Shown: positions 1 through 10,672, numbered from the stretch's first letter. The stretch is DNA of 64,000 nt from Rhynchopus sp. YZ270_cl-10 (GCA_964035575.1 OZ037929.1:310001-374000), one strand, 5' to 3'. Numbers and translations: made by a program. The notes: generated by a model from the letters alone, not told the origin.

Positions 1-152
1 GTGGGGCCTGCCACTTGGACAGAAAAAGCCTAAACGAATGCTGCCACTCCTGCCACCCGCAATTCAAGCACGCGGCCCAGGAAGGCATTCAACCACTGCA
101 TCACCGTCACGACCCTTCGGGGGCGTCTGCCGTGACGTGAGCACCCCCCCCC
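1..152. other. Left flank of hAT element, no gene
   Basis: I see no gene here. The stretch ends in a run of C at about 144-152, which is the insertion point of the hAT element that follows. Confidence 0.5.
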
Positions 153-2741
153 CAGTGTTGTGGCAGTGTCTTTTTTGTGTCTTTTTTGATGTGTCTTTTT
201 TGGTCTTTTTTGGTCTTTTTTGGTCGTTTTTGCCAGCATTTTCGGTCTTTTTTGGTCTTTTTTGCCAGCATTTTCGGTCTTTTTTGGTCTTTTTTGAGCG
301 CACGTTTTTGGGGTTATGGTGCTTATGAGCCCATGGAGCTGAGCTGAAAAGGGATCCCGCAAACATCACAAACACCCACACTTACAGAGTATCAACACAG
401 ACTAATCAGGGGAATAATAATAAAATGCCAGGGAGGAAGAGCTGCTGGAGCCGCGAGGAGTACGTGGAGGTGACGGAGAACGAGGTTGACTACCTCGAGT
501 GCAAGGGGGAGGGCTGCGGGTACAGGTTGGCGAAGAACGGCATTTCAGCCACACGGATGAAGAAGCACATCGTGGAGGACTGCCCGAAGAAGAGTGACAG
601 GGCGAAACAGAGGATCGAAGAGGAAGAAGAGCGGGCGAAAAGATCCCGCTCCGACACGACGGCACCGGCTGAAGCGCCTGCTGCAAAGAGGGCGAAGCTC
701 GAAAAGAGCCAAACCCGCATCCCCTGCATCCCTGCACCGAACGCGAAGGAGATCGAGGAGATGCATCTCGCCTGGGCGAAGTTCGTGTTCGCCGCAGGGG
801 TGCCCTTCTCGGTAGTCGATAGTCCACTTTTTATTGAGGCCATGATGGCAACGAGACCAGGGCTAAAAAAAGAACACATACCCAGCCGACACGTCATCTC
901 CACAACTTTGCTGGACAAGGTGCACACCACCATCTGTGTTCCGAAGTTTGATAAGCTCGCAAAAAACGAGCACATCTCCCTCCAGTCGGACACCTGGAAA
1001 AATTCGCGAGCAGAAAAAGTTTTTGCGTGCGCCGGAACAGCAGGGGAGCAGGCAGGATTGATCGTGAACAGCGGGATCTTACAACAAAAACAACACAACG
1101 CGCAGGAGCTTCTTTCACACCTCACGCAAACACCAGAAAAATTTCAAAAAAAAGCTGTTGCACTCATTTCAGATGGAGATACGACAGCTACCAAGGCAAA
1201 CAAACTCTTCAAAGCCGAACTAAAAAAAAAGAACATTGACGTGCACACCATTGTCTGCGCTGCCCATACTGTACAACGCATGGTGAATGACTGTCTCGGG
1301 ACCAAGAAATCCAAAGGCAACGAAACGGGACAGGAATTCAACTACGTGACAAAGTTGCTGAACAGCGTTGTAGCGTCTCTGAAGAATGTTGACTACCTCA
1401 GGGCTGTTTTGAAGGAAAAACAGACTGAACTGAGTCAGCGAACGAACGCGCCAAAGCTTATGGCGATTACCAGATGGACTACAACGTCAAAGCTGTTCGA
1501 CTTCGTCGCGCAATACCGAGAGGCTCTGTTGCTTGTTGCCGATGATGAGGAAGCACTCGCCCGCTGCCCAGATATTCTTAAAGTCTGCAACAGCATGCCT
1601 CTGATTCGCGCGATTCACAAATTTGTGGAGAAGGCTGGTGTTGTGGTCAACTTGTTGCAGTCGGATTCGTGTAGGATTGGGTTTGTGATTCCGCTTCTTG
1701 AGCAAGCTCTGAGTGCAGCAAAAGAGACGAAGGCAGCTTTGGCAACGGTGGAAGACAAACAGAAAATGGAGAACGTTATTAAAAAAATCCAAGTGCGTGT
1801 TTCTCGCTACATCACTCACGAGGACGGTGTTTTCTCCGCTGCGACTCTTCTCAACCCATTTTTTCAGGTATACTTCAGCCATATTGATCCCAACAACAAC
1901 AACAACAACAATCACACAGGTGTACAAAGAAGCAAAGGACCTGCCAGCAAAACACCCGCTGACCAAACTGGCAGGTTGGGCTCCGTGTGCAGAGGTGAAG
2001 AAGAACGCCTCTGCCTACCTCAAAAAACTGGGGGGCGCGGCACTGTCGGCGTGTCTGATCGAGTTTCGCACTGCATCCGGCATTTTTGCAAATGACGGGA
2101 TGTGGGATCTTGCGAAGACCAAGACACCAGAGGAGTGGTGGAGGATATTCTTGCTGGAGGTGCAGAGCGATGGAGGGAGCGAGAAAGACGTGAAGCTCTG
2201 CAGGATTGGGTACAGAGTGTCGGGGATCCGAGCCTCGAGTGCCGAACTCGAACGGCAATTCAGCACAATGGGCTGGATGTCGCAGTTGCGGAGGAATCGA
2301 CTCCTCTCGGCGCGAGTGACGAAGCTGACGCAGATTCACAGTTGCCTCCGCACTGGCAAAGGTGACTCCTGGTTTGAAATCGAGGGTGCCAAACCAGGAG
2401 AACCTGTGATTGACTGCGACGCAGAAGCAGAAGCAGAAGCTCCTGAAGTCGAGGCAGCTCCTGCTGAAGGAAACGACAGCGATGAAGATGAAGAGTCGGT
2501 TGAGTGGTGAAAGGTTTTCCATTTTTAGTTTTAGTTTTAGTTTCAGAATTTAGATTCAGCTTTAGGAAAACCTGCGATTTGTGTTCAAAACGCGTGGAGT
2601 GCTTTTTTTTCTGCAAGGTAGAGTCCCTCTATGTCTTTTTTGTGTCTTTTTTGTGTCTTTTATGGTCTTTTTTGGCCTTTTTTGGTCTTTTATGGTCTTT
2701 TTTGGTCTTTTTTGCCAGGACCCTGTCTTTTTACAACACTG
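153..2741 (+). mobile_element. hAT DNA transposon, apparently complete
   Basis: Terminal inverted repeats CAGTGTTGT (153-161) and its complement (2733-2741) bracket a single transposase gene. Just inside both ends are T-rich arrays of a TCTTTTTTGG-type unit (about 176-300 and 2630-2730), in the same orientation at both ends. The expected 8-bp target duplication cannot be proved because both flanks are C runs (CCCCCCCC on the left, ACCCCCCC on the right). The right end abuts the C run that borders the foldback element at 2760. Confidence 0.82.
425..2510 (+). CDS. hAT family transposase with BED zinc finger, one intron
   Basis: This is a cut-and-paste transposase of the hAT superfamily, predicted at 677 residues. 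Exon 1 is 425-1867 and exon 2 is 1920-2510. The 52-base intron has a GTATAC donor, a CACACAG acceptor and a CAA repeat, and removing it joins the two frames without a stop. A BED finger lies at the N-terminus (C26, C31, H48, C53). Candidate catalytic acids are D189 in SDTW, an Asp near 249 in SDGD, and the Glu in AELERQFS near 589. The CAAHTVQRMVNDC motif near 278 and the PEEWW to RRNRL stretch match the hAT core and C-terminal dimerisation domain. It is the only convincing plus-strand gene in the window. It has no internal stop and may be active. Confidence 0.88.
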
Positions 2742-2759
2742 ACCCCCCCCCCCCCCCCC

Positions 2760-3960
2760 TAGGGGGTCCGACTCAGCCGTTTTTGGCTGGGACCCAACGT
2801 ACAAAAAACTCATTTTTAAACTTCTGGCCATCTCCAAGGCAATTGCGGGTGAAAAACACCCTTAGAGTGGGTCACAGGGGGCCTGTGGGCCGAAAAACGA
2901 CCCAGAAGCCACCCCAGAATACCAAAAAATGGAAAAAAATAGTGAAAAAACGGCTTTTTTCAGGTTTTGGCCATGTTGGGCAAAACAGCGATTTTTCAAG
3001 AAAAAAACCAAAAAACGGCACATTTTTTGACATCACAAAGCCTCCTTTGGCACAAATATACCCCAAAAGTGGCCTGTGAGTCCATTCCAACCTGTTTTGG
3101 ACATATTTGACACTTTTGGAAGTGTTTTTCTGGTGTTTTCACGCTGAAAAACACCCCCAAAAAATCCTTGGACGGTCCTTGGACAGCACTGCCACCATTG
3201 CTCCGACCACATTCTCGGCCATATTTTTGCTTAAAACCCCCGAAAAAGGGCCCCCGGAACCCCAATCTTTCCAAATTTCCACCTCATCCCCACCCAAACA
3301 CCGCAAAAACACGACAGAAAATCGTCTTAAAAAACACACTTTTTTCAAAAAGTCCATTATGGAACCTGCCTGACGACCTTTTTGAAAAAAGTGTGTTTTT
3401 TAAGACGATTTTCTGTCGTGTTTTTGCGGTGTTTGGGTGGGGATGAGGTGGAAATTTGGAAAGATTGGGGTTCCGGGGGCCCTTTTTCGGGGGTTTTAAG
3501 CAAAAATATGGCCGAGAATGTGGTCGGAGCAATGGTGGCAGTGCTGTCCAAGGACCGTCCAAGGATTTTTTGGGGGTGTTTTTCAGCGTGAAAACACCAG
3601 AAAAACACTTCCAAAAGTGTCAAATATGTCCAAAACAGGTTGGAATGGACTCACAGGCCACTTTTGGGGTATATTTGTGCCAAAGGAGGCTTTGTGATGT
3701 CAAAAAATGTGCCGTTTTTTGGTTTTTTTCTTGAAAAATCGCTGTTTTGCCCAACATGGCCAAAACCTGAAAAAAGCCGTTTTTTCACTATTTTTTTCCA
3801 TTTTTTGGTATTCTGGGGTGGCTTCTGGGTCGTTTTTCGGCCCACAGGCCCCCTGTGACCCACTCTGAGGGTGTTTTTCACCCGCAGTTGCCTTGGAGAT
3901 GACCAGAAGTTTAATAATGAGTTTTTTGTACGGTCATTTACTAGGGAGTCGGACCCCCTA
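2760..3960. repeat. 1.2 kb foldback (palindromic) element
   Basis: Two arms of about 593 and 583 bases are near-perfect inverted copies: 2760-3352 and 3378-3960, around a 25-base spacer (3353-3377). The tips are TAGGGGGTCCGACTC and its complement, each flanked by a C run of about 17 bases, so a TA target duplication is possible. The apparent ORFs in the arms mirror each other and I do not regard them as genes. The outer part of the arm resembles the segment near 30000-30090, so both may belong to one element family. Confidence 0.85.
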
Positions 3961-4098
3961 CCCCCCCCCCCCCCCCCTTTTTGGGGCCATATTCTGAGCA
4001 AGAATTACCCCTACTAGTTATCAAACACACACACACACAGAGGTAGAGGAAGGTGTTATGGCACGACGTGTGTTGCGGAACGAGAGCGTCTCCCCTTA
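3961..4098. other. Intergenic, CA microsatellite
   Basis: Holds a C run, a T run and a short (CA)n tract near 4026-4041. Nothing else seen. Confidence 0.4.
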
Positions 4099-4956
4099 TC
4101 AGCGACTTACTGAGGGCTTTCCAAGCGAGGGGGGCTGGGAGAGTCCACTCGAGAGGGTTAATCTGCGGATTCGTTCAGCCACGCTGCCTGGACGGCTGTG
4201 TTGTGGTTCTGTGTTTGCTTTTTCTGAACGCTGATCGGTCCTCCCAGAGGTCGAGAGGTTTGTTGGGGGGCCGTTTCCGATGCGTTGTTTTGGCGCTTTC
4301 TTGTTCTTCTTTCTTTCGGGGTGTAAATTGGAGGAATGAAGTGGGGCAGTGGTGGTCGGCTTTGCTCTAGGCGGTGAGTTTCTCCGAGTCCCCTCATATC
4401 TAAAAACTGCCGGCCGCGAAACCGACGCCGTCGCAGCCGAATGCGAATTCTGCCTCTCCTTCCCCCTCTCCTTCTCCGCGCTGCTGCTTCTGACGTTCGC
4501 GCTGTTTACTCCATTTGGAACATTTGGTTTCGGCGTCACCTCTCTTCTCTGCGACGTACTCTTCACCGCTGTCACTGGAGGAACAGAACTGCCTCTCTCC
4601 CTTTGCGAATCTATCGCTTTTCGCGGCGGCGGTTGCGCGCGAACCGGAGAAGGAACAGAGGAGGCCGGAGCAACACGGGATGAGGCTAGACGAGGTGAGA
4701 CAGGCTTTGCCGGGGTCGCGCTCGAGAAGGCTTTCACGAAGGCGCTGGTTGTCTGCGAATGGCTGGTGGTGCTGCCACGTGGCGCGCCGTTAGTTATATT
4801 TGCAACATTGTTAAGTGCCTGCGAATCCCCTACCAGACTGCCTACGAATCCCCTAGCCGGACTCCGTTGCAGCACCACCGGCCCACCTTCGCTCTTCCTC
4901 ACTGCAGAAGGAATCGACTGTGAAGGCGGAATCGCCTTCGGAGACATCGTCTTCAA
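4099..4956 (-). CDS. Disordered Ser/Pro/Arg-rich protein, probably an internal or last exon
   Basis: This is an open frame of 285 codons, richer in GC than its flanks and full of Ser, Pro, Arg and Lys (for example RRNSPPRAKP and KKNKKAPKQR). It shows no recognisable domain, signal peptide or membrane segment, and I do not know its function. The frame stays open upstream of the first Met to an AG at about 5003, which is preceded by a CTAAC branch-point-like motif and a T tract, so the protein probably starts in an upstream exon I could not identify. Near the end a CTCAGTAAGT sequence could be another donor, so the stop at 4099-4101 may not be the true terminus. Confidence 0.5.
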   Translation of the reverse strand: MKTMSPKAIPPSQSIPSAVRKSEGGPVVLQRSPARGFVGSLVGDSQALNNVANITNGAPRGSTTSHSQTTSAFVKAFSSATPAKPVSPRLASSRVAPASSVPSPVRAQPPPRKAIDSQRERGSSVPPVTAVKSTSQRREVTPKPNVPNGVNSANVRSSSAEKERGKERQNSHSAATASVSRPAVFRYEGTRRNSPPRAKPTTTAPLHSSNLHPERKKNKKAPKQRIGNGPPTNLSTSGRTDQRSEKANTEPQHSRPGSVAERIRRLTLSSGLSQPPSLGKPSVSR

Positions 4957-5033
4957 CTGCGGCAGATCGTGTCCCGCATCCTTTGCAAAAAACAGTTAGA
5001 AGGTTAGAAAGATCGGGGGTGGGGGTGGGGTTA

Positions 5034-5072
5034 ATGCCTAGCGAGGGTAATTCTTGCGCAGAATATGGCCCT
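5034..5072 (-). other. 39-nt conserved motif, copy 1
   Basis: This sequence is repeated with three mismatches at 50194-50232, inside an intron. On the minus strand it can form a stem AGGGC/GCCCT around an inner stem ATTCT/AGAAT with loop GCGCA. It lies about 30 bases upstream of the putative splice acceptor of the gene at 4099-4956, so it may also be intronic. Confidence 0.5.
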
Positions 5073-5081
5073 AAAAGGCAA

Positions 5082-5151
5082 GGGCTCGCCGGGGAAATGA
5101 ACCCCGGACCTCTCGCAGGGGTGGGGTGAGGACTACTAAGATTTCGAGAGC
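5082..5151 (-). other. tRNA-like sequence (degenerate)
   Basis: On the minus strand 5089-5107 forms a classical T-arm (CGGGG, loop TTCATTT, CCCCG). It is preceded by a variable-loop-like GAGGTC and followed by CGAGCCC, which pairs partly with GCTCTCG 70 bases upstream. I cannot build a convincing anticodon arm or D-arm. It may be a tRNA pseudogene, a tRNA-derived SINE head, or chance. Confidence 0.35.
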
Positions 5152-7180
5152 AATGAGAACGCTAAACATCTGTATGCTTTTTTCCGTCCTTATGTCCCCA
5201 TTTTACTATCATTTTGCGGCGGGGTCCTTAAAGGGGAAAGCATACCTCACTGATTATCTTTTTGAAGAGTCTGAACTGCAGCACGGTCAAGGAGAGCGTT
5301 TTTTCGGCAAGCTCGTAGACAACCTGTGTTGTGGGGTTTTTTGGTAAAATAATCCCCGTTTCCTTTTTTCCGGCATACCTTTTCCGCGCTATCAGCCTCC
5401 TCGGTCTTCGTGGGTTCGCAGTACTGTATAAAGGGGGTGGAAAAGCGGGTTTTGAAAGTTCGTTTGTTTTTTGCTTTTTCTACTCTGTTTGTTTTGTATT
5501 TCACTGCAGTGGCTTTGTAAATTAAGAGGGAATTGAGACAGCGACTCAATCCTGTTAGAACCTCACTACACAAAGTTTGTTCGTGTTGAGGGCACCTCGT
5601 GTGTTGCTGAGTGACCTTTGAAAAAAAAAAAAAAAACTGTGTGCACCCACATACCATGCGCATGGAGCTGCCCTGGCTTCGCCGTGCCACTGTTGTCATC
5701 ATCCTGGTTGCAGTGCGCATCGTCATTGTGTTCAGAAAAAAATAATAACCCACTCGTCACTTCGGTTCCCCCCTGCTTTTTTGTGTCAGCTGCCTCTTGG
5801 CAACTCTTTCCTCAAGGGTGTGGGGGGTTGCTTTTGTGTATGCTGTATATGTGGAGATGTCAAGAGTAATGAGAAGCGAAAACTGTGGTACAAAAGCGTC
5901 AGAGTGTTGTGCATCGAAGGCACCGTATCGATCAACTGCAAAGGTGGGTTTCACCCAAGCATCGGAGACTCTAGTCTTTTGTGCTATAAACATCATGTGC
6001 GATATGCTGATAAAGGACAACAGATGAGACAAACCTGACCCAGTCTAATGACTGCAGTGCTCATGAGAACAGCATGCACAAAGCTGGTGTCGGTTTTGCA
6101 TAGGTATTGTGTCGAAGGGATGTACGGGATATGGGGTGTGGGGTATGGGGTATGAGAACACGTTGTCGGCAACAGGGAGAGGGCGCTTTTGTTTGTTTGT
6201 TTGTGGTTTGGTTTCTTTCTTGTTTCACTTTTTTTGTGTATCTTCGGCATGTATCTCCCGAACCCTCATGCGAGCGGAGGGCTCGGCCACACTCTCACAC
6301 ATTCCACGCACACACAGAGGCACAGCTAGGGAATGTATCCTTTGGTTCCCTTGTTGCACACATCGCGTCCCGCTGTATCTAGTTTTGGTAAACTATGCGG
6401 GAAACGGTGGTTTTGGCTTGTTTTTTTTGTCTTATATTGTGCCGCTGTGGTGTGGAACGTGCTAAAACGGAGGTGGATCTCGAAAACAAAATGAAATGAG
6501 ACTATATGTCAAGACAAGGAAATTAAGAGGCAAAAGGAAAAAAATGGGGTGGTAAAATCAAGAGCACTGAAGTCAATGTCCCGGTGCAGTCTGCAGTCTG
6601 CAGCGCAGAACCAACTTCAGAACTAACATTTGGAACAGAAAAAATCGTGAACCCCAAAAGGTTAAATAGACCCCCAAAATGTGAAGGCGACAAAATACCC
6701 ATCACATAACATGGGGCTTGCACTGCACTGCAAGACACGAACCTCCGGCATCTACACCTCCCGACCACCCACGTACAACCCGGGGCTGCATGTGTGTGTG
6801 GAACAGGAAGGTTGGACACAGGGCCGGCCATTGCTAGGTCAGTAGGATCATCAGGATCATAGAACTCGAGGTCATTTTATCGTCGGACATGTGCGAGGAA
6901 TGGGCGTGCTGCACATCGCAAGACACGCTTCGGCTGTCTCAACATAACGACACAGAAAATACGAGAGGAGTATGGGTATATGAGGATGTGGGGAGAAAGG
7001 TGGAATGGGTCTGTGACAGGTGTAGAATAAAGTACACCACAACACATGGTCTATCAAGGCCGCAAAAGAAGCGGTCGGTAAATAATAAGAAACAAGGCAA
7101 ATATGCCTTGAGCCAAAGAAAGGGCAATGAATGAATAAAAAAGGCATTTGTGTGTTAGCTAATGCAGGTGTGCAGTCTTA
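5152..7180. other. Intergenic, no convincing gene
   Basis: About 2 kb of low-complexity DNA with short uncorrelated ORFs on both strands. A partial match to the small family-D element (AACGTGCTAAAACGGAG) lies at 6455-6471. Near 6588-6602 a short CTGCAGT duplication is present. I see no domain or splice pattern supporting a gene. Confidence 0.4.
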
Positions 7181-8191
7181 CTACTTGCACGACTTCCACC
7201 ACCGTGTCCCCGTGCAGCTCAGCCCTGCAGCACAGCAGCTCTCCTTCCCGAGACACCTGTTCCATTTTTGGATCGCTGCACCGCAGCCACTTGCCGATGG
7301 TGTGGGTGCTGGGACAGGCACAGAAGGGGGTGGCACAGGCACAGGCACAGGTGCAGGAGGTGTGGGAGGCGTCGGTCCTGCGCTTGCTCCGAGCACACGG
7401 CACGTCCACCCGTCTGCCCTGGAGCACGACGGCTTGCACTGTGCGAAGCAGTCGCTCTGCTCGTAGCACGTCGCCCCCGACGCACAGCAGTGCGGCGCAG
7501 CCCTGCAGTTGCCCCACAGAGCCACCCCCGCACCACCCGAGCATCCACCCGACGGAGGTGTGGGCACAGGCACAGTTGGTGTGGGAGGTGTGGGCACAGG
7601 CACAGTTGGGGTAGGCGGAGTCGGGCCCGCACCACCAATCGTCACGTCAATCACGTTGTAGAAGCTCGCACCAGTGTCACCCACGTCCCACACAGCAAGC
7701 ACAACGTGGTACCCCGAGCGTGTGGGCACCGTGCAGCTGTGGCTCGTGGGGTTTGATGGCATCTGCATCCCCCCGTCCACCACACAGAACGGCGTTGTGT
7801 CAAACGACGACGTCCCCACCGGCGCGTTCTGGTTCCACCCCTCACGTGTGATGTAGTACTTGTAGTCGCGCGTGCGGTGTGCTGCCGTGAAGCGCCACGT
7901 GAACACATTCGTACCAGCGGCAAGCGCAGTCTTCCCCCAGCGTGTCGGCGTCTGCACGTTCAGCTGCGCAAAGCCTGACCGCCCCGCAGCTGCCACCGTC
8001 CCCTCCGCAGGGCCCCCCGAAGGCCACCCGTCAGGACCCTCCACGCTCTGCGGCTCAGTCTGCACAGACCCGCACCCGGAGTTCAGTCCAGACTTGCAGC
8101 CAAACGCGCGCGACGGCGGCGACTCCACGTACCCGTGTCCGGACACCGACGCAACAACACATGCCAGCAGCAGCATCCTGGGCGGCACCAT
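7181..8191 (-). CDS. Secreted AA10 lytic polysaccharide monooxygenase with two CBM1-like domains
   Basis: This copper enzyme probably cleaves chitin or cellulose oxidatively outside the cell (336 residues). Met at 8191 begins an 18-residue signal peptide, and cleavage after SVSG exposes the histidine H19 required for the copper brace. The AA10 domain spans about 19-186: HGYVESPPSRAFGC, the second copper histidine H105 in TAAHRTRDYKYY, and the axial aromatic residue in SFYNVIDV near 177. A Pro/Thr/Val linker follows, then a Cys-rich CBM1-like module (about 217-256), a second linker and a second CBM1-like module (303-336, ending WWKSCK). AA10 is mainly a bacterial family, while CBM1 is typical of eukaryotes. 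No intron is visible. Confidence 0.88.
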   Translation of the reverse strand: MVPPRMLLLACVVASVSGHGYVESPPSRAFGCKSGLNSGCGSVQTEPQSVEGPDGWPSGGPAEGTVAAAGRSGFAQLNVQTPTRWGKTALAAGTNVFTWRFTAAHRTRDYKYYITREGWNQNAPVGTSSFDTTPFCVVDGGMQMPSNPTSHSCTVPTRSGYHVVLAVWDVGDTGASFYNVIDVTIGGAGPTPPTPTVPVPTPPTPTVPVPTPPSGGCSGGAGVALWGNCRAAPHCCASGATCYEQSDCFAQCKPSCSRADGWTCRVLGASAGPTPPTPPAPVPVPVPPPSVPVPAPTPSASGCGAAIQKWNRCLGKESCCAAGLSCTGTRWWKSCK

Positions 8192-8807
8192 TCTCTTCAC
8201 AAAAGCCTGCAACCTTCTTCTTCTGCGTGCGGAACTGTGGGCTTGTAGGTTGCTTTTAGTTGTTTTGTGTGTAGATGAAAACACCTGTGGGGTGTCTGGT
8301 ATTGAGTGTCCGTTCCACACAAAAGGTGATCTGTGTATCAGGCCTTTGACATTGTTTGCCACAAAAAAAAACACCCCCCTCACTTTTTTTTTGAAATTGA
8401 GTCAAAAAAAAAAATGCACTAAAACCCTCAACGCACTAACTGGACAAAGAAAGGGGTGGTCGTTTGACCCATGAGCGATATCCCCGCACTGAGGAAAATT
8501 ACCACAATCACTTCTGCTTCAAATAAACACACACGTAAGCACCTTGACAACTTCCTCCTTTTGCACCGTAAAACACCATACTCCTAGAACCGCGAAAGGT
8601 GACAAACCATCTCCTCCACGATGGCCATTTGCCACTTCTTCAGATTCTCTATTAAGGTTCAACACAATAGCGTTGAACTCCCCCCCCCCTCTCCTAGCTC
8701 CTCTGAGATGTTTAATTTTGAACAAACTGACTGGAAAACAAATAAAATGTTGTGTTCTTTTGGTTAGGGCGTAACACAAAAAAGGGCCAGCACGCAAATG
8801 AAAAAAA

Positions 8808-8862
8808 ATTGTTTCATATACATTCTTTTTCTAATGAAAAGAAGGTACAGAGGGTGCTAAAG
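8808..8862. repeat. Small dispersed element family E, copy 1
   Basis: Contains TTTCATATACATTC followed by a CTTTTT...GAAAAGAAGG hairpin and AGAGGGTGC. A diverged copy is at 10149-10205. Confidence 0.5.
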
Positions 8863-8917
8863 AAGTACCCTTGCTTTTTTTTGTTTGTGTTTGTTGTAAG
8901 AAAAAAAAAAAAAAGTC

Positions 8918-8955
8918 TGTAAAATCATCCTCAGGCTCTCGTACTTAATCACCTT
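8918..8955. repeat. Hairpin family A, diverged copy
   Basis: A variant of the GATGACC-CTAAGC-loop-GCTTAG-TCACC hairpin, here reading ATCATCCTCAGGCTCTCG then TACTTAATCACC. See the entry at 12213. Confidence 0.45.
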
Positions 8956-9242
8956 GTGGGATTTCTTTCTTTTTCAAAAGAAATGAACCATACTTTCCAT
9001 TCAGAGAGGAAACACAAGGATGATCAAAAAAGAAAAAAAAAAAAAAAACATGGCTAATATTCCGTACTAATACAACCAAGTTTTCAAAAACAAAAAAAAA
9101 AAAACGAACCCCCTATAGAGTAGTCACCTGTTGAAAGAAGGGGAGAGGGCCGAAAGAAGAAACGCCTTTTTTTTTCTCTCAAACAGTTTTTTTTTTTATT
9201 GTGAATAAAAAACGGGAAAACCGATCAAAAATAAAAAGAAAA

Positions 9243-9282
9243 GTTTATATGATGACCCGAAGCCTCTCATACTTAGTCACCC
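9243..9282. repeat. Hairpin family A copy
   Basis: Reads TATGATGACCCGAAGCC then TCTCATACTTAGTCACC. Same family as 12213 and 13274, with compensating changes only partly preserved. Confidence 0.55.
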
Positions 9283-9319
9283 AAAAAATAACATAAAATG
9301 AAGAAAGATGAAAGGGTTA

Positions 9320-9409
9320 CAGTGCGGCGCACTATTACGGGGCGCATAATTATGGGTAAATATTGGAGTTACCCATAATTATGTGTCCCCGTAATATGGG
9401 GCCGCACTG
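9320..9409. mobile_element. 90-bp palindromic MITE
   Basis: The arms begin CAGTGCGGC and end GCCGCACTG and are inverted through CATAATTATGGGTAA. TA dinucleotides flank both ends (9318-9319 and 9410-9411), consistent with a TA target duplication. No coding capacity. Confidence 0.6.
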
Positions 9410-9956
9410 TACCACCCCATTGTCTGTTGGGAGAGTAGGAAGGGGACCTGCAACAAAAAAAAAAAATAGATAGGTACCAGCGTTGAAAAAGGTGACCACC
9501 ACACAAGGCATGAATGGAGTAGTACAAGAAAGACCACAAAAGACCTCTCGAAGAAGGTGTTCAAAGCCTTTTTTTTGTACAATGTGAACAAGAAACACAC
9601 CTCCGTGAGTGCACCAAGAACAGCGGTTTTTGGTACCTAAAAAATTGCGGTGTGGTAATGCAAGAAAATTGCTTTGAAATACATTTGTCGAAATGTATTT
9701 TGTGTGGTTTCCCCCTTTTGGTACATAAACTTCACGTTTTGCACATGTTTTTCTTTTTGTTGAAAAAATTGTAACAGCTGAGGGGAGACATCCGACGATG
9801 CAATCTGCATTTTGCACGAAAAGTCACGTCCAGCAAAAGTCATGTCTAAGAAAAAAAGAACCGTTTTTAACAAAATAACCGCCGATTTCCATCCGCCCTT
9901 TTTGTTAGGGCGGGACCTTCAATTTAGTACGGTCAAAAATTTGTACGAATACGGTA

Positions 9957-10000
9957 CTTGGTTGTTATCGGTGGAGATGCCCCGAAAAGGATGACCTCCA
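9957..10000. repeat. Small hairpin family B, copy 1
   Basis: A stem GTGGAG/CTCCAC encloses a CCC...GGATGA core. Related copies are at 10673, 40744 and 49909. Confidence 0.5.
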
Positions 10001-10148
10001 CTATTACGCTGTGTAGATAACACAGACCACCTTTATTTTTTGCACACACAGGAAACGCAGAACTAAGGGTCACGCACACACCTCTGGGCGACAAAAAAAA
10101 TCAACAAAAAAAAAAATTGTGGCAGGCAGACAAAACACAAAGACAGAG

Positions 10149-10205
10149 AAAAACTATTTCATGTACTTTCTTTTCTAAACGAAAAGAAGGCAAAGAGGGT
10201 GCGAA
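10149..10205. repeat. Small dispersed element family E, copy 2
   Basis: Diverged copy of 8808-8862, with the CTTTTCTAAACGAAAAG hairpin and GAGGGTGC. Confidence 0.5.
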
Positions 10206-10412
10206 AAATGGAACTAAACTAAAATAAAAACCATACTGTAAAAGAGGATTTGATTCGAGAAGAAAGGGAGGGGGAAATTGATGGGTACAAACTCCCCTCT
10301 CTGGTGTGCAGAGGTACCTTGGAAGGGTAGGTGGGAGGGAGAAAGACAACTCGAAATCTGTGTCTTTCACGTACACTCCCTCAGGAGGGGGGGGGGGGTT
10401 CGATTTTTCTCT

Positions 10413-10643
10413 ACACGACGGTGAAGTATAGTACATTACAAGTGAAGTTACTAGTAACGTTACAAGTGAAAAACCGTTACAAGTGAGTTACAAGTGAGTT
10501 ACAAGTGGGATACATGAATTACAGGCAAAATCAGGTTGTAACTGGTGGGTTACAAGTGGGTTACAAGTGAGTTACATGTAACAAAAGTTACATGTAACTC
10601 ACTTGTAACTCCACTTGTAACACCCGTTACTTCACCGTCGTGT
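10413..10643. mobile_element. MITE with CACGACGGTGAAGTA ends, copy 1
   Basis: The ends CACGACGGTGAAGTA (from 10414) and its complement (to 10642) flank an interior made of GTTACAAGTGA-type units in inverted order. TA flanks both sides. An inverted copy of about 230 bp lies at 13002-13232. It has no ORF, so it would be mobilised in trans if at all. Confidence 0.72.
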
Positions 10644-10672
10644 AACATAGAAAAGTCTTTTGTTTTTGAAAC

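Larger units (their letters stand above)
8192..10412. other. AT-rich intergenic region with small repeats
   Basis: No gene is supported. The region holds several homopolymer A/T tracts and members of small dispersed element families, which are listed separately. Confidence 0.45.

Noticed and set aside
3107-3734. ORFs in both arms of the foldback
   Set aside because: They are mirror images produced by the palindrome, with no domain.
5034-5072. U6-like snRNA (shared CTGCGCAAG motif)
   Set aside because: Only about nine bases agree. The ACAGAGA box and the rest of U6 are absent.
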